Shown here in pieces: positions 9,845 to 19,000 of a DNA stretch of 64,000 nt (positions are counted from its first letter, which is position 1; every line of letters starts with the position of its first letter). The position numbers and the translations under genes are program-made. This stretch comes from Yoonia vestfoldensis SKA53. GTDB lineage: Bacteria; Pseudomonadota; Alphaproteobacteria; Rhodobacterales; Rhodobacteraceae. Below the pieces are notes generated by a model. The model was given only the letters and a program-made list of their open reading frames with translations, searched no databases and had not been told where the DNA came from. The stretch spans positions 2,586,443 to 2,650,442 of the forward strand of contig NZ_CH672414.1 in NCBI RefSeq assembly GCF_000152785.1, in the 5' to 3' direction.

Positions 9845-10654
9845 TTACAGCCCCAGCACATCCATCATGTCATAGGCCCCCGGCGCCTTGTCCTGCCCCC
9901 AAAGTGCCGCCTTCAACGCGCCGCGCGCAAAGATCGCACGGTCCGTCGCCAGATGGCGCAGCACGATCCGTTCACCGGCGGCGGCAAAGATCACGTCATG
10001 TTCGCCGACGATGTCACCGCCCCTGATTGCGGAAAACCCGATATCGCCGCGCTGGCGTGCGCCGGTCATCCCGTCGCGCCCCGCGTCGCGCACATCGGCA
10101 AGTGTCACGCCACGCCCTGTGGCCGCAGCCTCGCCCAGCATCAGCGCGGTGCCGGAGGGTGCATCGACCTTTTGATTGTGATGCGCCTCGACGATCTCGA
10201 TGTCGAAATCGGGGTCAAGGGCGGCGGCGACTGTTTGCGTCAGCTTGACCAGCAGGTTGACGCCCAGTGACATATTCCCCGCCCGCACGATCACGGCATG
10301 CCGTGCGGCGGCATCAATCGCCTTGATATCATCATCCGACAGGCCCGTGGTGCCGATCACATGCACCGCGCGGGCCTGCGCGGCAAGGGCGGCAAAGCCC
10401 ACGGTCGCCGCAGGTGCGGTGAAATCGATCACGGCCTGCGCGCGGGCGAAAGCCTCTAGCGCGTCATCTGTGACAGTGACGCCGGCAGGCTGGCCGCCCA
10501 TGGCAGTGCCGATATCCTGCCCGATCCACGCATGGCCTGTCCGTTCCAGTACAGCGGCCAGATGGCATTTGTCTGACGCCAGCACCGCCTTGACCAGCAT
10601 CTGGCCCATGCGCCCTGATCCGCCTGTGATCACGATTCCCGGTGTGTCGGTCAT
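9845..10654 (-). CDS. dapB: 4-hydroxy-tetrahydrodipicolinate reductase
   Basis: 269 residues, the usual DapB length. It reduces hydroxy-tetrahydrodipicolinate with NAD(P)H in the diaminopimelate/lysine pathway. The nucleotide-binding loop GGSGRMGQ is at residues 11-18, and the catalytic motif [12 protein letters not shown] carries His158/His159 and Lys162. ATG 10654 follows GAGGG by 7 bases; an upstream start at 10708 would add a non-family tail. It is divergent from rbfA and followed at about 90 bases by the small secreted protein gene. Confidence 0.96.
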   Translation of the reverse strand: MTDTPGIVITGGSGRMGQMLVKAVLASDKCHLAAVLERTGHAWIGQDIGTAMGGQPAGVTVTDDALEAFARAQAVIDFTAPAATVGFAALAAQARAVHVIGTTGLSDDDIKAIDAAARHAVIVRAGNMSLGVNLLVKLTQTVAAALDPDFDIEIVEAHHNQKVDAPSGTALMLGEAAATGRGVTLADVRDAGRDGMTGARQRGDIGFSAIRGGDIVGEHDVIFAAAGERIVLRHLATDRAIFARGALKAALWGQDKAPGAYDMMDVLGL

Positions 10655-10751
10655 GTCTTTGCCCTCATCTCTTTGCCCCGTCTTAGCGGCGCTTTGCCCC
10701 CGGTGCAAAGCCTTGCTTGGCTTTGTCGTCCACAGCGATTAAATGCAGGGC

Positions 10752-11147
10752 ATGGCAAAGAATACACAACGCGATGGCAAGGCCCCGACGCAGCGCATGT
10801 TGCGCGTGGGCGAGATGATCCGGCGGACCCTGTCCGAAATCCTGCAAAGGGGCGAGGTGCATGACCCCGACCTTGCGCGCATGTCGATCACCGTGGGCGA
10901 GGTGCGCATGTCGCCCGACCTGCGGATCGCGACGGCGTTCATCCTGCCCTTGGGCGGGATCGGCAAAGAAGAGGCGCTGGACGCTCTGCGCCGCAACCGT
11001 CACGAGGTCCGGCATCTGGTGGTCAAGGGCGGGTCGATGAAATTCGCGCCCGAACTGCGATTCCAGCTGGATGGCACCTTTGACCAGATGGACGCGACCC
11101 GCGCCCTGCTGGCCGAGGATCACGTCAGGCAGGATCTGGACGAGTGA
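10752..11147 (+). CDS. rbfA: 30S ribosome-binding factor RbfA
   Basis: 131 residues, with the RbfA KH-like fold signature: RVGEMIRRTLSEIL near the N-terminus and ITVGEVRMSPDLR in the middle. RbfA binds the immature 30S subunit and assists 16S 5'-end processing, especially in the cold. I prefer the ATG at 10752 (MAKNTQ), the usual family N-terminus; the ATG at 10743 adds three residues and neither has a strong ribosome-binding site. The stop overlaps the GTG of the next gene. In many bacteria truB follows rbfA, but it does not do so here. Confidence 0.95.
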   Translation: MAKNTQRDGKAPTQRMLRVGEMIRRTLSEILQRGEVHDPDLARMSITVGEVRMSPDLRIATAFILPLGGIGKEEALDALRRNRHEVRHLVVKGGSMKFAPELRFQLDGTFDQMDATRALLAEDHVRQDLDE

Positions 11148-11860
11148 GGCTGACGCTGGTTTTGCCGTTGATCTGGCTGGCCCTGCCTGCGGCGGCTGTC
11201 ACCTGCGAAGACGTCAGCTATCTGGGCAAAAGCTATACCGCCTGCACGGTCGATCCGGTGGTCGATGACCTGCGCCTGTTTCACAAGAACGGTGACAGCA
11301 TCCTTGGCAGTTTCCGCGCCATCGAAGGCTTGCCCGATGTGACCGCCCTGCCGTTTGCAATGAATGCGGGCATGTATCACGCCGATCGCGCGCCCGTGGG
11401 CCATTACGTCGAAAACGGGGTCGAGGTGATGCGCGTCATCCCCAATGCCGGCCCCGGCAATTTCGGGCTGCTGCCCAATGGCGTGCTTTGCATCACGGAC
11501 ACATCTGCGCGCGTGATCGAAACGCTGCGCTATGTCGAGGATGCCCCCGTTTGCCGCGATGCGACCCAATCGGGGCCAATGCTGGTGATCGACGGGGCGC
11601 TGCATCCGCGGTTTCTGCCCGACGGCACATCGCGTTTCCTGCGCAACGGGGTCGGCACGACCGCAAACGGGGATCGCGCGGTTTTCGTGATTTCCAACGA
11701 TGTGGTCAGTTTCCACGAATTCGCCAGCTTTTTCCGCGACCACCTGCAAATGCCCGATGCGCTGTATTTTGATGGCAAGGTGTCGCGGCTGCATGCGCCG
11801 GCGCTGGGCCGGTCGGATTTCGGCGCTCAGATGGGGCCGATGGTCGGCGTGGTCGAATAG
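11144..11860 (+). CDS. Phosphodiester glycosidase-like secreted protein (NAGPA/DUF2233)
   Basis: 238 residues with a short signal peptide (RLTLVLPLIWLALPAAA). The body matches the NAGPA/DUF2233 layout: MNAGMYHADRAPVG near residue 75, a GNFGLLPNGVLC block, then SGPMLVIDG and a terminal MGPMVGVV. The family contains the phosphodiester glycosidase that removes GlcNAc from mannose-6-phosphate tags, but bacterial substrates are mostly unknown. It starts with GTG inside GTGA, overlapping rbfA, so it is translated from the rbfA message. Its last 34 bases overlap the 3' end of the convergent Nudix gene. Confidence 0.8.
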   Translation: MRLTLVLPLIWLALPAAAVTCEDVSYLGKSYTACTVDPVVDDLRLFHKNGDSILGSFRAIEGLPDVTALPFAMNAGMYHADRAPVGHYVENGVEVMRVIPNAGPGNFGLLPNGVLCITDTSARVIETLRYVEDAPVCRDATQSGPMLVIDGALHPRFLPDGTSRFLRNGVGTTANGDRAVFVISNDVVSFHEFASFFRDHLQMPDALYFDGKVSRLHAPALGRSDFGAQMGPMVGVVE

Positions 11861-12273
11861 GCCAGCGCGATGATCCGGCCCACATCCGCGCTGGTGGGCA
11901 GGGACGCCACATCGGCAAGCGCGATCCAGCCTGCGTCTGACACGTCATCGGCGGCGACAGGCGTGCCGCTGACATAATCGCACAGCACGACGGCCAACAG
12001 GAAATGAAACTGCAACGCGCCCGCAGGGTCGTGCAGGATGATGTCCAGATTGGTCAGATACCGGACAGCGCGCGCGATCACGCCGGTTTCCTCGGCCAGT
12101 TCGCGGGTGGCGGCGGCCAGCGCTGTTTCGCCCGGCTCCACATGCCCGCCCGGAAACCCCCAAAGCCCCGCATCCGGAGGGTTCTTGCGCCGCACCAGCA
12201 GGACCTTGCCCTGATGCAGCACAACGGCGATGGCCCCCAGACGGGGCAGGGCGGGACGGGCTGTGGTTTCCAT
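11827..12273 (-). CDS. Nudix hydrolase
   Basis: 148 residues with a complete Nudix box at residues 43-65: Gly43, Glu49, Arg57, Glu58, the EE pair 61-62 and Gly64. Nudix enzymes hydrolyse nucleoside diphosphates linked to another moiety, using Mg bound by the EE residues; the substrate cannot be read from the sequence. The N-terminal half (AIAVVLHQGKVLLVRR) is typical of the MutT/ADP-ribose pyrophosphatase-like group. The ATG at 12273 gives METTARPALPRLG. Its 3' end overlaps the convergent glycosidase-like gene by 34 bases. Confidence 0.88.
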   Translation of the reverse strand: METTARPALPRLGAIAVVLHQGKVLLVRRKNPPDAGLWGFPGGHVEPGETALAAATRELAEETGVIARAVRYLTNLDIILHDPAGALQFHFLLAVVLCDYVSGTPVAADDVSDAGWIALADVASLPTSADVGRIIALAYSTTPTIGPI

Positions 12274-12377
12274 ATGGGCAGCCTATGCCTGCAGCAGCGC
12301 AAGCGAAAGTGTCATTGCCCCTTGGCGCAGGCCGCTTTTGCCCACATATATGCCCCAGCCCGTTAAAGGAGACCGCG

Positions 12378-13286
12378 ATGCTGGAACTGAACGCCAAACC
12401 GACCCCCCCTGTGGATGTCATCAAGGACGGCACCGATGCCAGTTTCCCCCAAGATGTGATCGCGGCCTCGCAGGATGTGCCGGTGATCGTCGATTTCTGG
12501 GCGCCGTGGTGCGGCCCGTGCAAAACCCTTGGCCCCGCGATCGAAGCCGCCGTGACCAAGGCAGGCGGGCGCGTCAAGCTCGTCAAGATCGACGTGGACC
12601 GCAACCCCGGCTATGCGGGCCAGCTGCGGGTACAGTCGATCCCCACGGTTTACGCATTCTATCAAGGTCGTCCGGTCGACGGGTTCCAAGGCGCGCTGCC
12701 CCCATCCGAGATCAACGCCTTTGTCGAAAAGATCGCAGCCCTTGCTGGCGAACCTGATGACGGTCTGGCCGGTGCTATCGAGGCCGCCGAACAGATGCTG
12801 ACCGAAGGTGCCGTGACAGACGCCGCCGAAACCTTTGCCGCGATCCTGCAAGAAGACCCCGCCAATGCTGCCGCCTATGCCGGTCTGGTGCGCTGCTACC
12901 TGGCGCTGGACGATATCGATCAGGCCGAGGCGATCCTGAACGGCGCACCTGCCGAAATCTCGACCGACCCCGCGCTGGAGGCGTTGCACGCCCAGATCAT
13001 CCTGCTGCGCGAGGCGGCGAATGCCGGACCCGTGGCTGAATTGCAGGCGCAGGTCGATGCCGACCCCGCCAACCATCAGGCGCGGTTCGATCTGGCGGTG
13101 GCGCTGCATGCCAATGGTCAGGTCGAAGAGGCGGTGAACGAACTTCTTGACCTGTTCCGGCGGGATCGGGAATGGAATGACGGGGCCGCAAAAAACCAGC
13201 TGTTCAAGATTTTCGACGCCCGCGATGCCAAGGACCCCATCGTGCTGTCCGGACGGCGCCGGTTGTCGTCAATGATATTTGCCTGA
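12378..13286 (+). CDS. Thioredoxin-TPR co-chaperone (CnoX/YbbN type)
   Basis: 302 residues. A thioredoxin domain with the active site WCGPC (Cys45, Cys48) occupies residues 1-120. A C-terminal region of TPR-like helices follows, including LDDIDQAEAIL and ALHANGQVEEAVNELL. This is the architecture of YbbN/CnoX. In E. coli, CnoX protects unfolded proteins under hypochlorous stress and lacks the second Cys (SXXC); here both Cys are present, so redox activity is likely. ATG 12378 has AAAGGAG about 7 bases upstream. It is followed after 20 bases by the LON-domain gene. Confidence 0.9.
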   Translation: MLELNAKPTPPVDVIKDGTDASFPQDVIAASQDVPVIVDFWAPWCGPCKTLGPAIEAAVTKAGGRVKLVKIDVDRNPGYAGQLRVQSIPTVYAFYQGRPVDGFQGALPPSEINAFVEKIAALAGEPDDGLAGAIEAAEQMLTEGAVTDAAETFAAILQEDPANAAAYAGLVRCYLALDDIDQAEAILNGAPAEISTDPALEALHAQIILLREAANAGPVAELQAQVDADPANHQARFDLAVALHANGQVEEAVNELLDLFRRDREWNDGAAKNQLFKIFDARDAKDPIVLSGRRRLSSMIFA

Positions 13287-13306
13287 GGGCAAAGGCGGAC
13301 TATGTC

Positions 13307-13954
13307 ATGCCAATGATATCATCAACTGATCTGCCGGATACAATTCCGGTATTCCCCCTGCCCGGCGCGCTGCTTTTGCCGCGTTCGCGCTTGCCGTTGC
13401 ACCTGTTCGAGCCGCGCTATCTTGCGATGCTGGACGATGTGATGAAAACATCCTCGCGGCTGATCGGGATGGTGCAACCCTATGACGCCCCCGGTGCGGC
13501 AGGCAAGCTGCACAGCATCGGCTGCGCGGGCAAGCTGACGGCGTTTTCCGAAACCGAGGACGGGCGGTACATGGTCACCCTGTCCGGCGCGTCCCGTTTC
13601 CGTATCGTGGAAGAGATCGAAGGTTTCACCCCCTACCGCCGCTGCAAGGTCAGCTGGCAAGGGTTTTCGCGCGATCTGGGGCCGGTGGAAAAAGACGAAA
13701 ACTTTGACCGCGACAGTTTCATGAAGGCGTTGAACCGGTTTCTGGTGGATCAGGGCCTGTCCACCGATTGGGACAGCCTGAGCGAGGCCGAAGATGAATT
13801 GCTGATCAATTCGCTGTCGATGCTTTGCCCTTTCACACCAGAAGACAAACAAGCCCTGCTGGAAGCCCCGTCGCTGTCCACACGGCGCGAAACGCTGTTG
13901 ACGCTGATGGAATATTCCCTGCGCGGCGGCAACGGAGAAGGTGTAATGCAATGA
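13307..13954 (+). CDS. LON N-terminal (substrate-binding) domain protein
   Basis: 215 residues. It has the N-terminal domain of Lon protease without the ATPase or peptidase parts. Marker sequences are [13 protein letters not shown] at residues 12-24 and [10 protein letters not shown] near residue 32, then [15 protein letters not shown]. Stand-alone LON-domain proteins are common in alphaproteobacteria, and their role (probably protein or peptide binding) is not established. The stop overlaps the start of the Trm112-like gene (ATGA), a pairing I recall as frequent in this order. Confidence 0.88.
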   Translation: MPMISSTDLPDTIPVFPLPGALLLPRSRLPLHLFEPRYLAMLDDVMKTSSRLIGMVQPYDAPGAAGKLHSIGCAGKLTAFSETEDGRYMVTLSGASRFRIVEEIEGFTPYRRCKVSWQGFSRDLGPVEKDENFDRDSFMKALNRFLVDQGLSTDWDSLSEAEDELLINSLSMLCPFTPEDKQALLEAPSLSTRRETLLTLMEYSLRGGNGEGVMQ

Positions 13955-14130
13955 GCGAGCCCGGTTTCGACCCCAAGATGCTGGAGGCTTTGGTCTGCCC
14001 CATCACCCACGCGACCCTGCGCTATGATGCCGAGCGGCAGGAACTGGTCAGCGAAAACGCCCATCTGGCGTTCCCGATCAGGAATGGGATACCCGTGATG
14101 CTGGTGGACGAGGCGCGGCAGGTAGACTGA
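13951..14130 (+). CDS. Trm112 family protein
   Basis: 59 residues, the length of bacterial Trm112/YcaR proteins. The motif [10 protein letters not shown] near the start and a C-terminal [11 protein letters not shown] are characteristic. Eukaryotic Trm112 activates methyltransferases; the bacterial role is unclear. Only one cysteine is present, so the zinc site of the eukaryotic protein is not formed. The ATG overlaps the LON-gene stop, so translation is probably coupled. Confidence 0.85.
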   Translation: MSEPGFDPKMLEALVCPITHATLRYDAERQELVSENAHLAFPIRNGIPVMLVDEARQVD

Positions 14131-14213
14131 TGCGCGGACGATGTCGTTGACAATCGGTGTTGCCTGTCCATAGACCTACGACCAGTATTTGCTGTTGTGT
14201 CAGGGTTAAGGTT

Positions 14214-15014
14214 GTGGATTTCCAAGTTGCGAGTTTCTGGTTCGGTGCGCCGTTGTCCTGTGTTGAAAGAGTTTGCATCCAGTCTTTCCTCGATCACGGT
14301 TACACGTTCAATCTTTATGTTCTTGACCTGACCATGGACGTGCCGGACGGTGTGATCTTGCATGATGCAAGGAGCATCTATTCCGACGAAGAATTTCAAA
14401 AACACCCTTCCTCACGGCGTCGTGCGGCGGTTTATTCCGATGTTTTTCGCATACATCTGCTGCAAATGACGGATCATGTTTGGGTCGATCTGGACATTTA
14501 TTGCGTCAATCCTTTGGATTTTTCCTCAGACTATCTGTTCGGCGTTGTCTGGCGCAACAAAGCGGTCAACAATTGTGTACTGCGCCTGCCGAAAAACTCG
14601 ATTGCGTTGAAGCTGATCCTTGAATTTCTTTCGTCAGAAGTCCCGCTGCCGCATTGGCTAGGCGCTGACAGGATCAAGGGTCTTGTCAGCAATTATGAGA
14701 CCGAAGGACAGATTTCGCTTTATGATCTGCCGTGGACGACAACCGGCCCAAGCGTCACCCGCTGGGCGTTAAGCATCACCGGCGAAATCAGTCGCGGTCA
14801 GCATTGGCATACATATTGGCCAGCAAGGGGTTTTCTGGATCCCGAAAGAGCCATCGAAAGCTATGAACAACCTTGGGTGCGGTTTCACCATTTCCAAGGC
14901 GAGACGCGCGGTGATTTGCGCAAACATTTCTCTGGTGTCCCGCCGCGTGGAAGCTACATCGATTTGATCTGTCAGCGGCACAAGATCGATGTCGATCGGT
15001 ACCCCGTCATCTAA
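14214..15014 (+). CDS. Putative glycosyltransferase with DXD motif (GT32-like)
   Basis: About 266 residues. After an N-terminal FWFGAPLSCVERVCIQSFLDHGY comes a Rossmann-like strand, RRAAVYSDVFRIHLL, and then WVDLDIYC with a DXD metal/nucleotide-sugar motif at residues 92-94. This is the layout of DXD sugar transferases related to GT32 and capsule/LPS galactosyltransferases. No acceptor or sugar can be named. The start is uncertain: GTG 14214 directly follows TTAAGG, and no ATG lies near; a GTG at 14157 is open but gives an unlikely Cys-rich N-terminus. The gene is visibly AT-richer than both neighbours. Its stop overlaps the convergent ubiH-like gene by 4 bases. Confidence 0.72.
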   Translation: MDFQVASFWFGAPLSCVERVCIQSFLDHGYTFNLYVLDLTMDVPDGVILHDARSIYSDEEFQKHPSSRRRAAVYSDVFRIHLLQMTDHVWVDLDIYCVNPLDFSSDYLFGVVWRNKAVNNCVLRLPKNSIALKLILEFLSSEVPLPHWLGADRIKGLVSNYETEGQISLYDLPWTTTGPSVTRWALSITGEISRGQHWHTYWPARGFLDPERAIESYEQPWVRFHHFQGETRGDLRKHFSGVPPRGSYIDLICQRHKIDVDRYPVI

Positions 15015-16222
15015 CCCTGCATCAAGCTTGGCAAATCCCCGTTCAGCCCTGCCGCCTGCCGCATGAAGCCGCGGCGTAGGCGCGGGGCGCTGTTGACCAG
15101 CCCCATACCCATATCGCGGGCGGCTCGGATCAGGGGGTTGTCGTTGGAAAACAGCCGGTTGAACGTGTCGGTCGCCAGTGCCAGCGTCGCCGTGTCGAAC
15201 CGCCGCCATTCCTGATAGCGCTGCAAGGTCTGGGCGCTGCTGATATCCTCACCGCGGCTACGCGCGGTGGTCAGCACATCGGCCAAGGCCGCCACGTCGC
15301 GCAAACCGGCGTTCAGCCCTTGCCCCGCAATCGGGTGGATGCCGTGCGCGGCGTCGCCGACCAGCGCCATCCGGCCTGCGATCAGGCTGTTGGCCAGCGT
15401 CAGGTTCAAAGGATAGCTGAACCGCGCGCCGGTCAGCTGGATATTGCCAAGAAAACTGCCAAAGGCAGGTTTCAGCGCGTTCAGGAACGCCGCATCATCC
15501 ATTGCGACCAATTCCTGCGCGCGGGCGCGCCGTTCGCTCCAGACGATGGAACTGCGGTTTTCCGTCAGCGGCAGGATTGCCAGCGGGCCTGCGGGCATGA
15601 AGAACTGATGCGCGATCCCGCTATGCGGTTTGTCATGTGCCACGGCGCAGACAACGGCGGTTTGCCCGTAGTCCCAGCCGGTACGCTTGATCCCTGCACG
15701 TTCGGCGGTGCCGGATTTGCGCCCGTCCGATCCGACCAGCAGCTGCGCGTCCAGCGGCTCGCCATTGGCTAGCGTCACCTGCACGCCGCCTGCCGTCACT
15801 GTCTGCGCCACAACGGTCTGTCCTGCCAGATGGGTGATCCGGTTGTCCGCTGCCAGCGCGTCCAGAAAGGCGCGGCGCAGGTGCCGGTCCTCGACCAGAT
15901 AGCCCATCGGGCCTTCCTCGATCTCGGCATGGTCGAAATGCATCATCCAGGGGCTGGGGCCTTCGCCTGCGCGCCCGTCAGTGACCTTGATTTCCAGCAT
16001 CGGCTGAGCATTGGCCGCGATCACCGGCCAGATGCCGATCCCGCGCAGCAGCCGTGCAGAGGTCAGCGCGAGCGCATAGGACCGCCCGTCAAAAGCGGGG
16101 TCCGTGTGGACCGGCACAGGCTGGCTGTCGATCACCGTCACGGTGAATCCTGCTTGTGCCGCCGCCAAGGCCAAGGCGGGGCCATTCAGCCCGCCGCCCA
16201 CGATGATGATATCTGTGTTCAT
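15011..16222 (-). CDS. UbiH/UbiF/COQ6-type FAD-dependent hydroxylase
   Basis: 403 residues. An FAD-binding GXGXXG-type start (IIIVGGGLNGPALA) is at residues 5-18 and the second FAD motif LVGDAAHGIHPIAGQGLN lies near residue 290, both typical of UbiH/UbiF/VisC aromatic-ring hydroxylases of ubiquinone synthesis. Which ring position it acts on cannot be decided, so I give no symbol. The ATG at 16222 is chosen because MNTDIIIVGGG is the normal N-terminus; the upstream ATG at 16258 adds 12 residues that do not fit. It is divergent from the amidase gene. Confidence 0.9.
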   Translation of the reverse strand: MNTDIIIVGGGLNGPALALAAAQAGFTVTVIDSQPVPVHTDPAFDGRSYALALTSARLLRGIGIWPVIAANAQPMLEIKVTDGRAGEGPSPWMMHFDHAEIEEGPMGYLVEDRHLRRAFLDALAADNRITHLAGQTVVAQTVTAGGVQVTLANGEPLDAQLLVGSDGRKSGTAERAGIKRTGWDYGQTAVVCAVAHDKPHSGIAHQFFMPAGPLAILPLTENRSSIVWSERRARAQELVAMDDAAFLNALKPAFGSFLGNIQLTGARFSYPLNLTLANSLIAGRMALVGDAAHGIHPIAGQGLNAGLRDVAALADVLTTARSRGEDISSAQTLQRYQEWRRFDTATLALATDTFNRLFSNDNPLIRAARDMGMGLVNSAPRLRRGFMRQAAGLNGDLPSLMQG

Positions 16223-16302
16223 GGGCCGCAATATGACCCCGCAGGCGGGATTGTCCATGCGCCTTTGCGCCGCTACGGTTCCGCCAAACAGGAGAATGAA
16301 AG

Positions 16303-17631
16303 ATGCAGGACTGGCGTTGGCAAACGGCCGCGGATCTGGGGCGTGGGATTGCCGCAGGGATGATTGACCCTGTGGATTTGACCGAGGTCTACCTTGCCGC
16401 CATCGACGCGCATGAACACCGTGACCGGATCTATGCCCGCGTCACACATGACCGCGCGCGCGCCGAGGCCAAAGCGGCAAGCGAACGCGCCGCGTCAGGG
16501 TTCCGGCGCGGGCCATTGGACGGTGTGCCGGTGTCTTGGAAAGACCTGTTCAACAGCGCCGGTATCGGGACAGAGGCAGGCACCGCCCTGTTGGCAGGCC
16601 GCGTGCCGGAGCGTGATGCAAAGGTGCTTGAGACAGCGACGGCGGCGGGGCTGGTGTGTCTGGGCAAGACCCATATGTCCGAAATCGCCTTTTCCGGGCT
16701 GGGCCTGAACCCGATCACCGCGACGCCGCCTTGTGTGAATGACGCGGGCGCTGTGGCGGGGGGGTCATCGTCGGGGGCGGCGGCGTCTGTCGCGTTCGGC
16801 CTTGCGGCGGCGGGGATCGGCACGGATACCGGCGGATCGGTGCGGATACCGGCGGCGTGGAATGATCTGGTGGGGCTGAAAACCAGCCATGGGCGGTTGT
16901 CGCTGGAAGGTGTCGTGCCGCTTTGCCTGACTTTTGATACCGTTGGCCCCTTGTGCCGGTCGGTCGAGGATGCGGCGCTGTTGCTGGCCGTGCTCGAAGG
17001 ATCGCGCCCCGTTGATCTGGGTGGGGCCGATCTGGCCGGCATGCGCCTGATGGTGCTGGATACGATCGTGCCTGAGGATGTGCGCGACGCGCCCCGCGCG
17101 GCGTTCGAGGCTAGCGTGGCAAAACTGCAAGCGGCAGGCGCGCAGATCGAACACCGCTATTTCTCGCAGCTATTCGATGCGTTCAACGTCGCGGGCAACC
17201 TTTATGCCGCAGAAAGCTATGGCTGGTGGCGCGATCTGGTCGAGGCGCATCCCGAAAAGATGTTTCCCCAGATCCTGGAACGGGTGCGTGGCGGGAAAAC
17301 CGTGTCGGGGCCTGATTTCGTGGCGGGCTGGAACATTCTGCGCCAGATCTGCAAGGAATATGCGGCTGAAACCGCGCAGTTCGATGCCGTCATCATGCCG
17401 ACCGCGCCTTTGCTGCCCCCCGATGCCGCGCGCCTGTTGACGGATGATGCCTATTACAAATCCGAAAACCTGCTGGCCCTGCGCAACACCCGCGTGGCGA
17501 ACCTGCTGGATGTCTGTTCGATCACCCTGCCCACGGATGTGCCATCCTGCGGGATCATGTTCAACGGGCAGACTGGGGGCGAGGCGCGTCTGCTGCGGCT
17601 GGCGGCAGCGGCGGCACGGGCGTTGGGATAA
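16303..17631 (+). CDS. Amidase (amidase signature family)
   Basis: 442 residues with the amidase-signature Ser-cisSer-Lys triad: Lys80 in SWKDLF, and GGSSSGAA near residues 153-160 carrying the two serines, plus GTDTGGSVRIPA. Family members hydrolyse amides; GatA and many catabolic amidases share the fold, and no substrate is indicated. There is no gatB or gatC nearby, so this is probably not GatA. The start has AGGAG about 9 bases upstream. The stop codon lies in a tandem 15-base repeat that is followed by a dispersed GC-rich element. Confidence 0.9.
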   Translation: MQDWRWQTAADLGRGIAAGMIDPVDLTEVYLAAIDAHEHRDRIYARVTHDRARAEAKAASERAASGFRRGPLDGVPVSWKDLFNSAGIGTEAGTALLAGRVPERDAKVLETATAAGLVCLGKTHMSEIAFSGLGLNPITATPPCVNDAGAVAGGSSSGAAASVAFGLAAAGIGTDTGGSVRIPAAWNDLVGLKTSHGRLSLEGVVPLCLTFDTVGPLCRSVEDAALLLAVLEGSRPVDLGGADLAGMRLMVLDTIVPEDVRDAPRAAFEASVAKLQAAGAQIEHRYFSQLFDAFNVAGNLYAAESYGWWRDLVEAHPEKMFPQILERVRGGKTVSGPDFVAGWNILRQICKEYAAETAQFDAVIMPTAPLLPPDAARLLTDDAYYKSENLLALRNTRVANLLDVCSITLPTDVPSCGIMFNGQTGGEARLLRLAAAAARALG

Positions 17632-17652
17632 AAGATGTTGGGATAAAAGATT
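17623..17652. repeat. Tandem 15-base duplication across the amidase stop codon
   Basis: TTGGGATAAAAGATG at 17623-17637 is followed at once by TTGGGATAAAAGATT at 17638-17652 (14 of 15 bases identical). The first copy contains the amidase stop codon TAA. The right edge, AAAAGATTCT, is also found beside the matching element at about 46680, so the repeat may mark the edge of that element. Confidence 0.85.
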
Positions 17653-17656
17653 CTGG

Positions 17657-17674
17657 TCTCCGGCGGGGATATTT
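17657..17674 (+). repeat. Dispersed intergenic element, copy A
   Basis: Core TCTCCGGCGGGGATATTT, 25 bases after the amidase stop codon and in the same orientation as that gene. It shares the core with copies at 36326-36343 and 46657-46675 (minus strand). With the latter it also shares the left flank AAAAGATTCT and much of the right flank (GCTCGGAA). There is no coding potential; it could be a 3'-end processing or termination signal. Confidence 0.75.
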
Positions 17675-17811
17675 AGGCTCGGAATATGGGCTGGACCGTC
17701 TGAAAAGCCACAAATTCCCCACAAAGCATGGCAGGCGCTGGACACACGCGCATCTGCTGCGCTAGTTTGTGTTCGAAGTGGGGCGAAATGATCCCGCGAA
17801 TTGAGGCAGTT

Positions 17812-18990
17812 ATGGATTTCCCCGAGCGGTTTTCGGACCTTCCGGTTGCGACTTGGCCACGCCTGCGTGCGCTGTTGGACGTGCCGACCGAGGCCACCGA
17901 CGTCATCAACATGACGATCGGCGAGCCGCGCCATGCCTTTCCCGCTTTTGTCGGGCCGTTGCTGGAACAGCATCTTGGCGGGTTCAACAGCTATCCCAGC
18001 AACGAAGGCCAGCCCGATCTGCTGGCAGCGATGGCGGGGTTCTTGCAGCGCCGCTACGGGCTGGATGTGCCAACCGAGCGGATCATCGCGCTGAACGGGA
18101 CGCGCGAGGGGCTTTATAACGCTGCGATGGCGCTGTGTCCTGAAACCAAGAACGGCAAACGGCCCGTCGTGCTGATGCCCAATCCGTTTTATCCGGTTTA
18201 CGGTGTCGCCGCGATGTCGGTCGGGGCAGAGCCTGTCTATGTCGCTGCCACACCCGCCACCGGCCATCTGCCCGATTTCGCAAGCCTGCCTGCCGAGACG
18301 CTGGCCCGCACGGCGATTGCCTATATCTGTTCGCCTGCCAACCCGCAGGGCGCTGTCGCGTCCGAGGCCTATTGGCGCGAACTGATCGGGCTGGCGGAAA
18401 AGCATGATTTCATGATTTTCGCCGACGAATGCTATTCCGAGATTTACCGCGATGCGCCGCCACCCGGCGCGTTGGAGATTGCAGCGGCGATGGGTGCTGA
18501 CCCTGACCGCGTGCTGATTTTCCAATCCCTGTCGAAACGGTCCAACCTGCCCGGCCTGCGTTGCGGTTTCGCGGCGGGTGGTGCGACATCCATCGCGCGC
18601 CTGCGCCAGTTGCGTGCCTTTGCGGGTGCGCCTTTGGCTGGCCCGCTGCAATCTGTTGCAGCGGCGGTCTGGGCGGATGAAGGGCATGTGGTGGAAAATC
18701 GTGCGCTTTATGGCCGCAAATTTGACATTGCCGATGACATCCTTGGCCATGTGCCGGGCTATCAGTCGCCGCAGGCGGGGTTTTTCCTGTGGCTGCCGGT
18801 GCCCGATGGCGCGGCGGCGGCGGTTACGCTTTGGCAGCGCACGGGCGTGCGGGTGCTGCCGGGCGCGTATCTGAGCCGCGATGTCGCCGGCGACAACCCC
18901 GGACAAGGCTATATCAGGGTCGCCATGGTGGCCCCGACCCAAGAAATGCAGCGCGGTCTGACACTGATCCGCGACTGTCTGTACAGATAG
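17812..18990 (+). CDS. Class I/II PLP-dependent aminotransferase (DapC-like)
   Basis: 392 residues, fold-type I aminotransferase. The PLP lysine is Lys242 in [10 protein letters not shown], preceded by the aspartate/tyrosine motif [11 protein letters not shown]. The sequence resembles succinyl-diaminopimelate aminotransferases (DapC), as expected for organisms with the succinylase lysine pathway, but substrate specificity in this family is hard to read, so no symbol is given. ATG 17812 (MDFPERF) is preferred, with GAGG 5 bases upstream; ATG 17788 would add 8 residues. It is followed after 10 bases by ftsK. Confidence 0.85.
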   Translation: MDFPERFSDLPVATWPRLRALLDVPTEATDVINMTIGEPRHAFPAFVGPLLEQHLGGFNSYPSNEGQPDLLAAMAGFLQRRYGLDVPTERIIALNGTREGLYNAAMALCPETKNGKRPVVLMPNPFYPVYGVAAMSVGAEPVYVAATPATGHLPDFASLPAETLARTAIAYICSPANPQGAVASEAYWRELIGLAEKHDFMIFADECYSEIYRDAPPPGALEIAAAMGADPDRVLIFQSLSKRSNLPGLRCGFAAGGATSIARLRQLRAFAGAPLAGPLQSVAAAVWADEGHVVENRALYGRKFDIADDILGHVPGYQSPQAGFFLWLPVPDGAAAAVTLWQRTGVRVLPGAYLSRDVAGDNPGQGYIRVAMVAPTQEMQRGLTLIRDCLYR

Positions 18991-19000
18991 GAGATACCAG

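Noticed and set aside
17170..18942. 590-codon open frame on the minus strand across the amidase and aminotransferase genes
   Set aside because: Antisense to two genes with intact catalytic motifs; composition biased to Arg, Gln and His; no ribosome-binding site or family signature.
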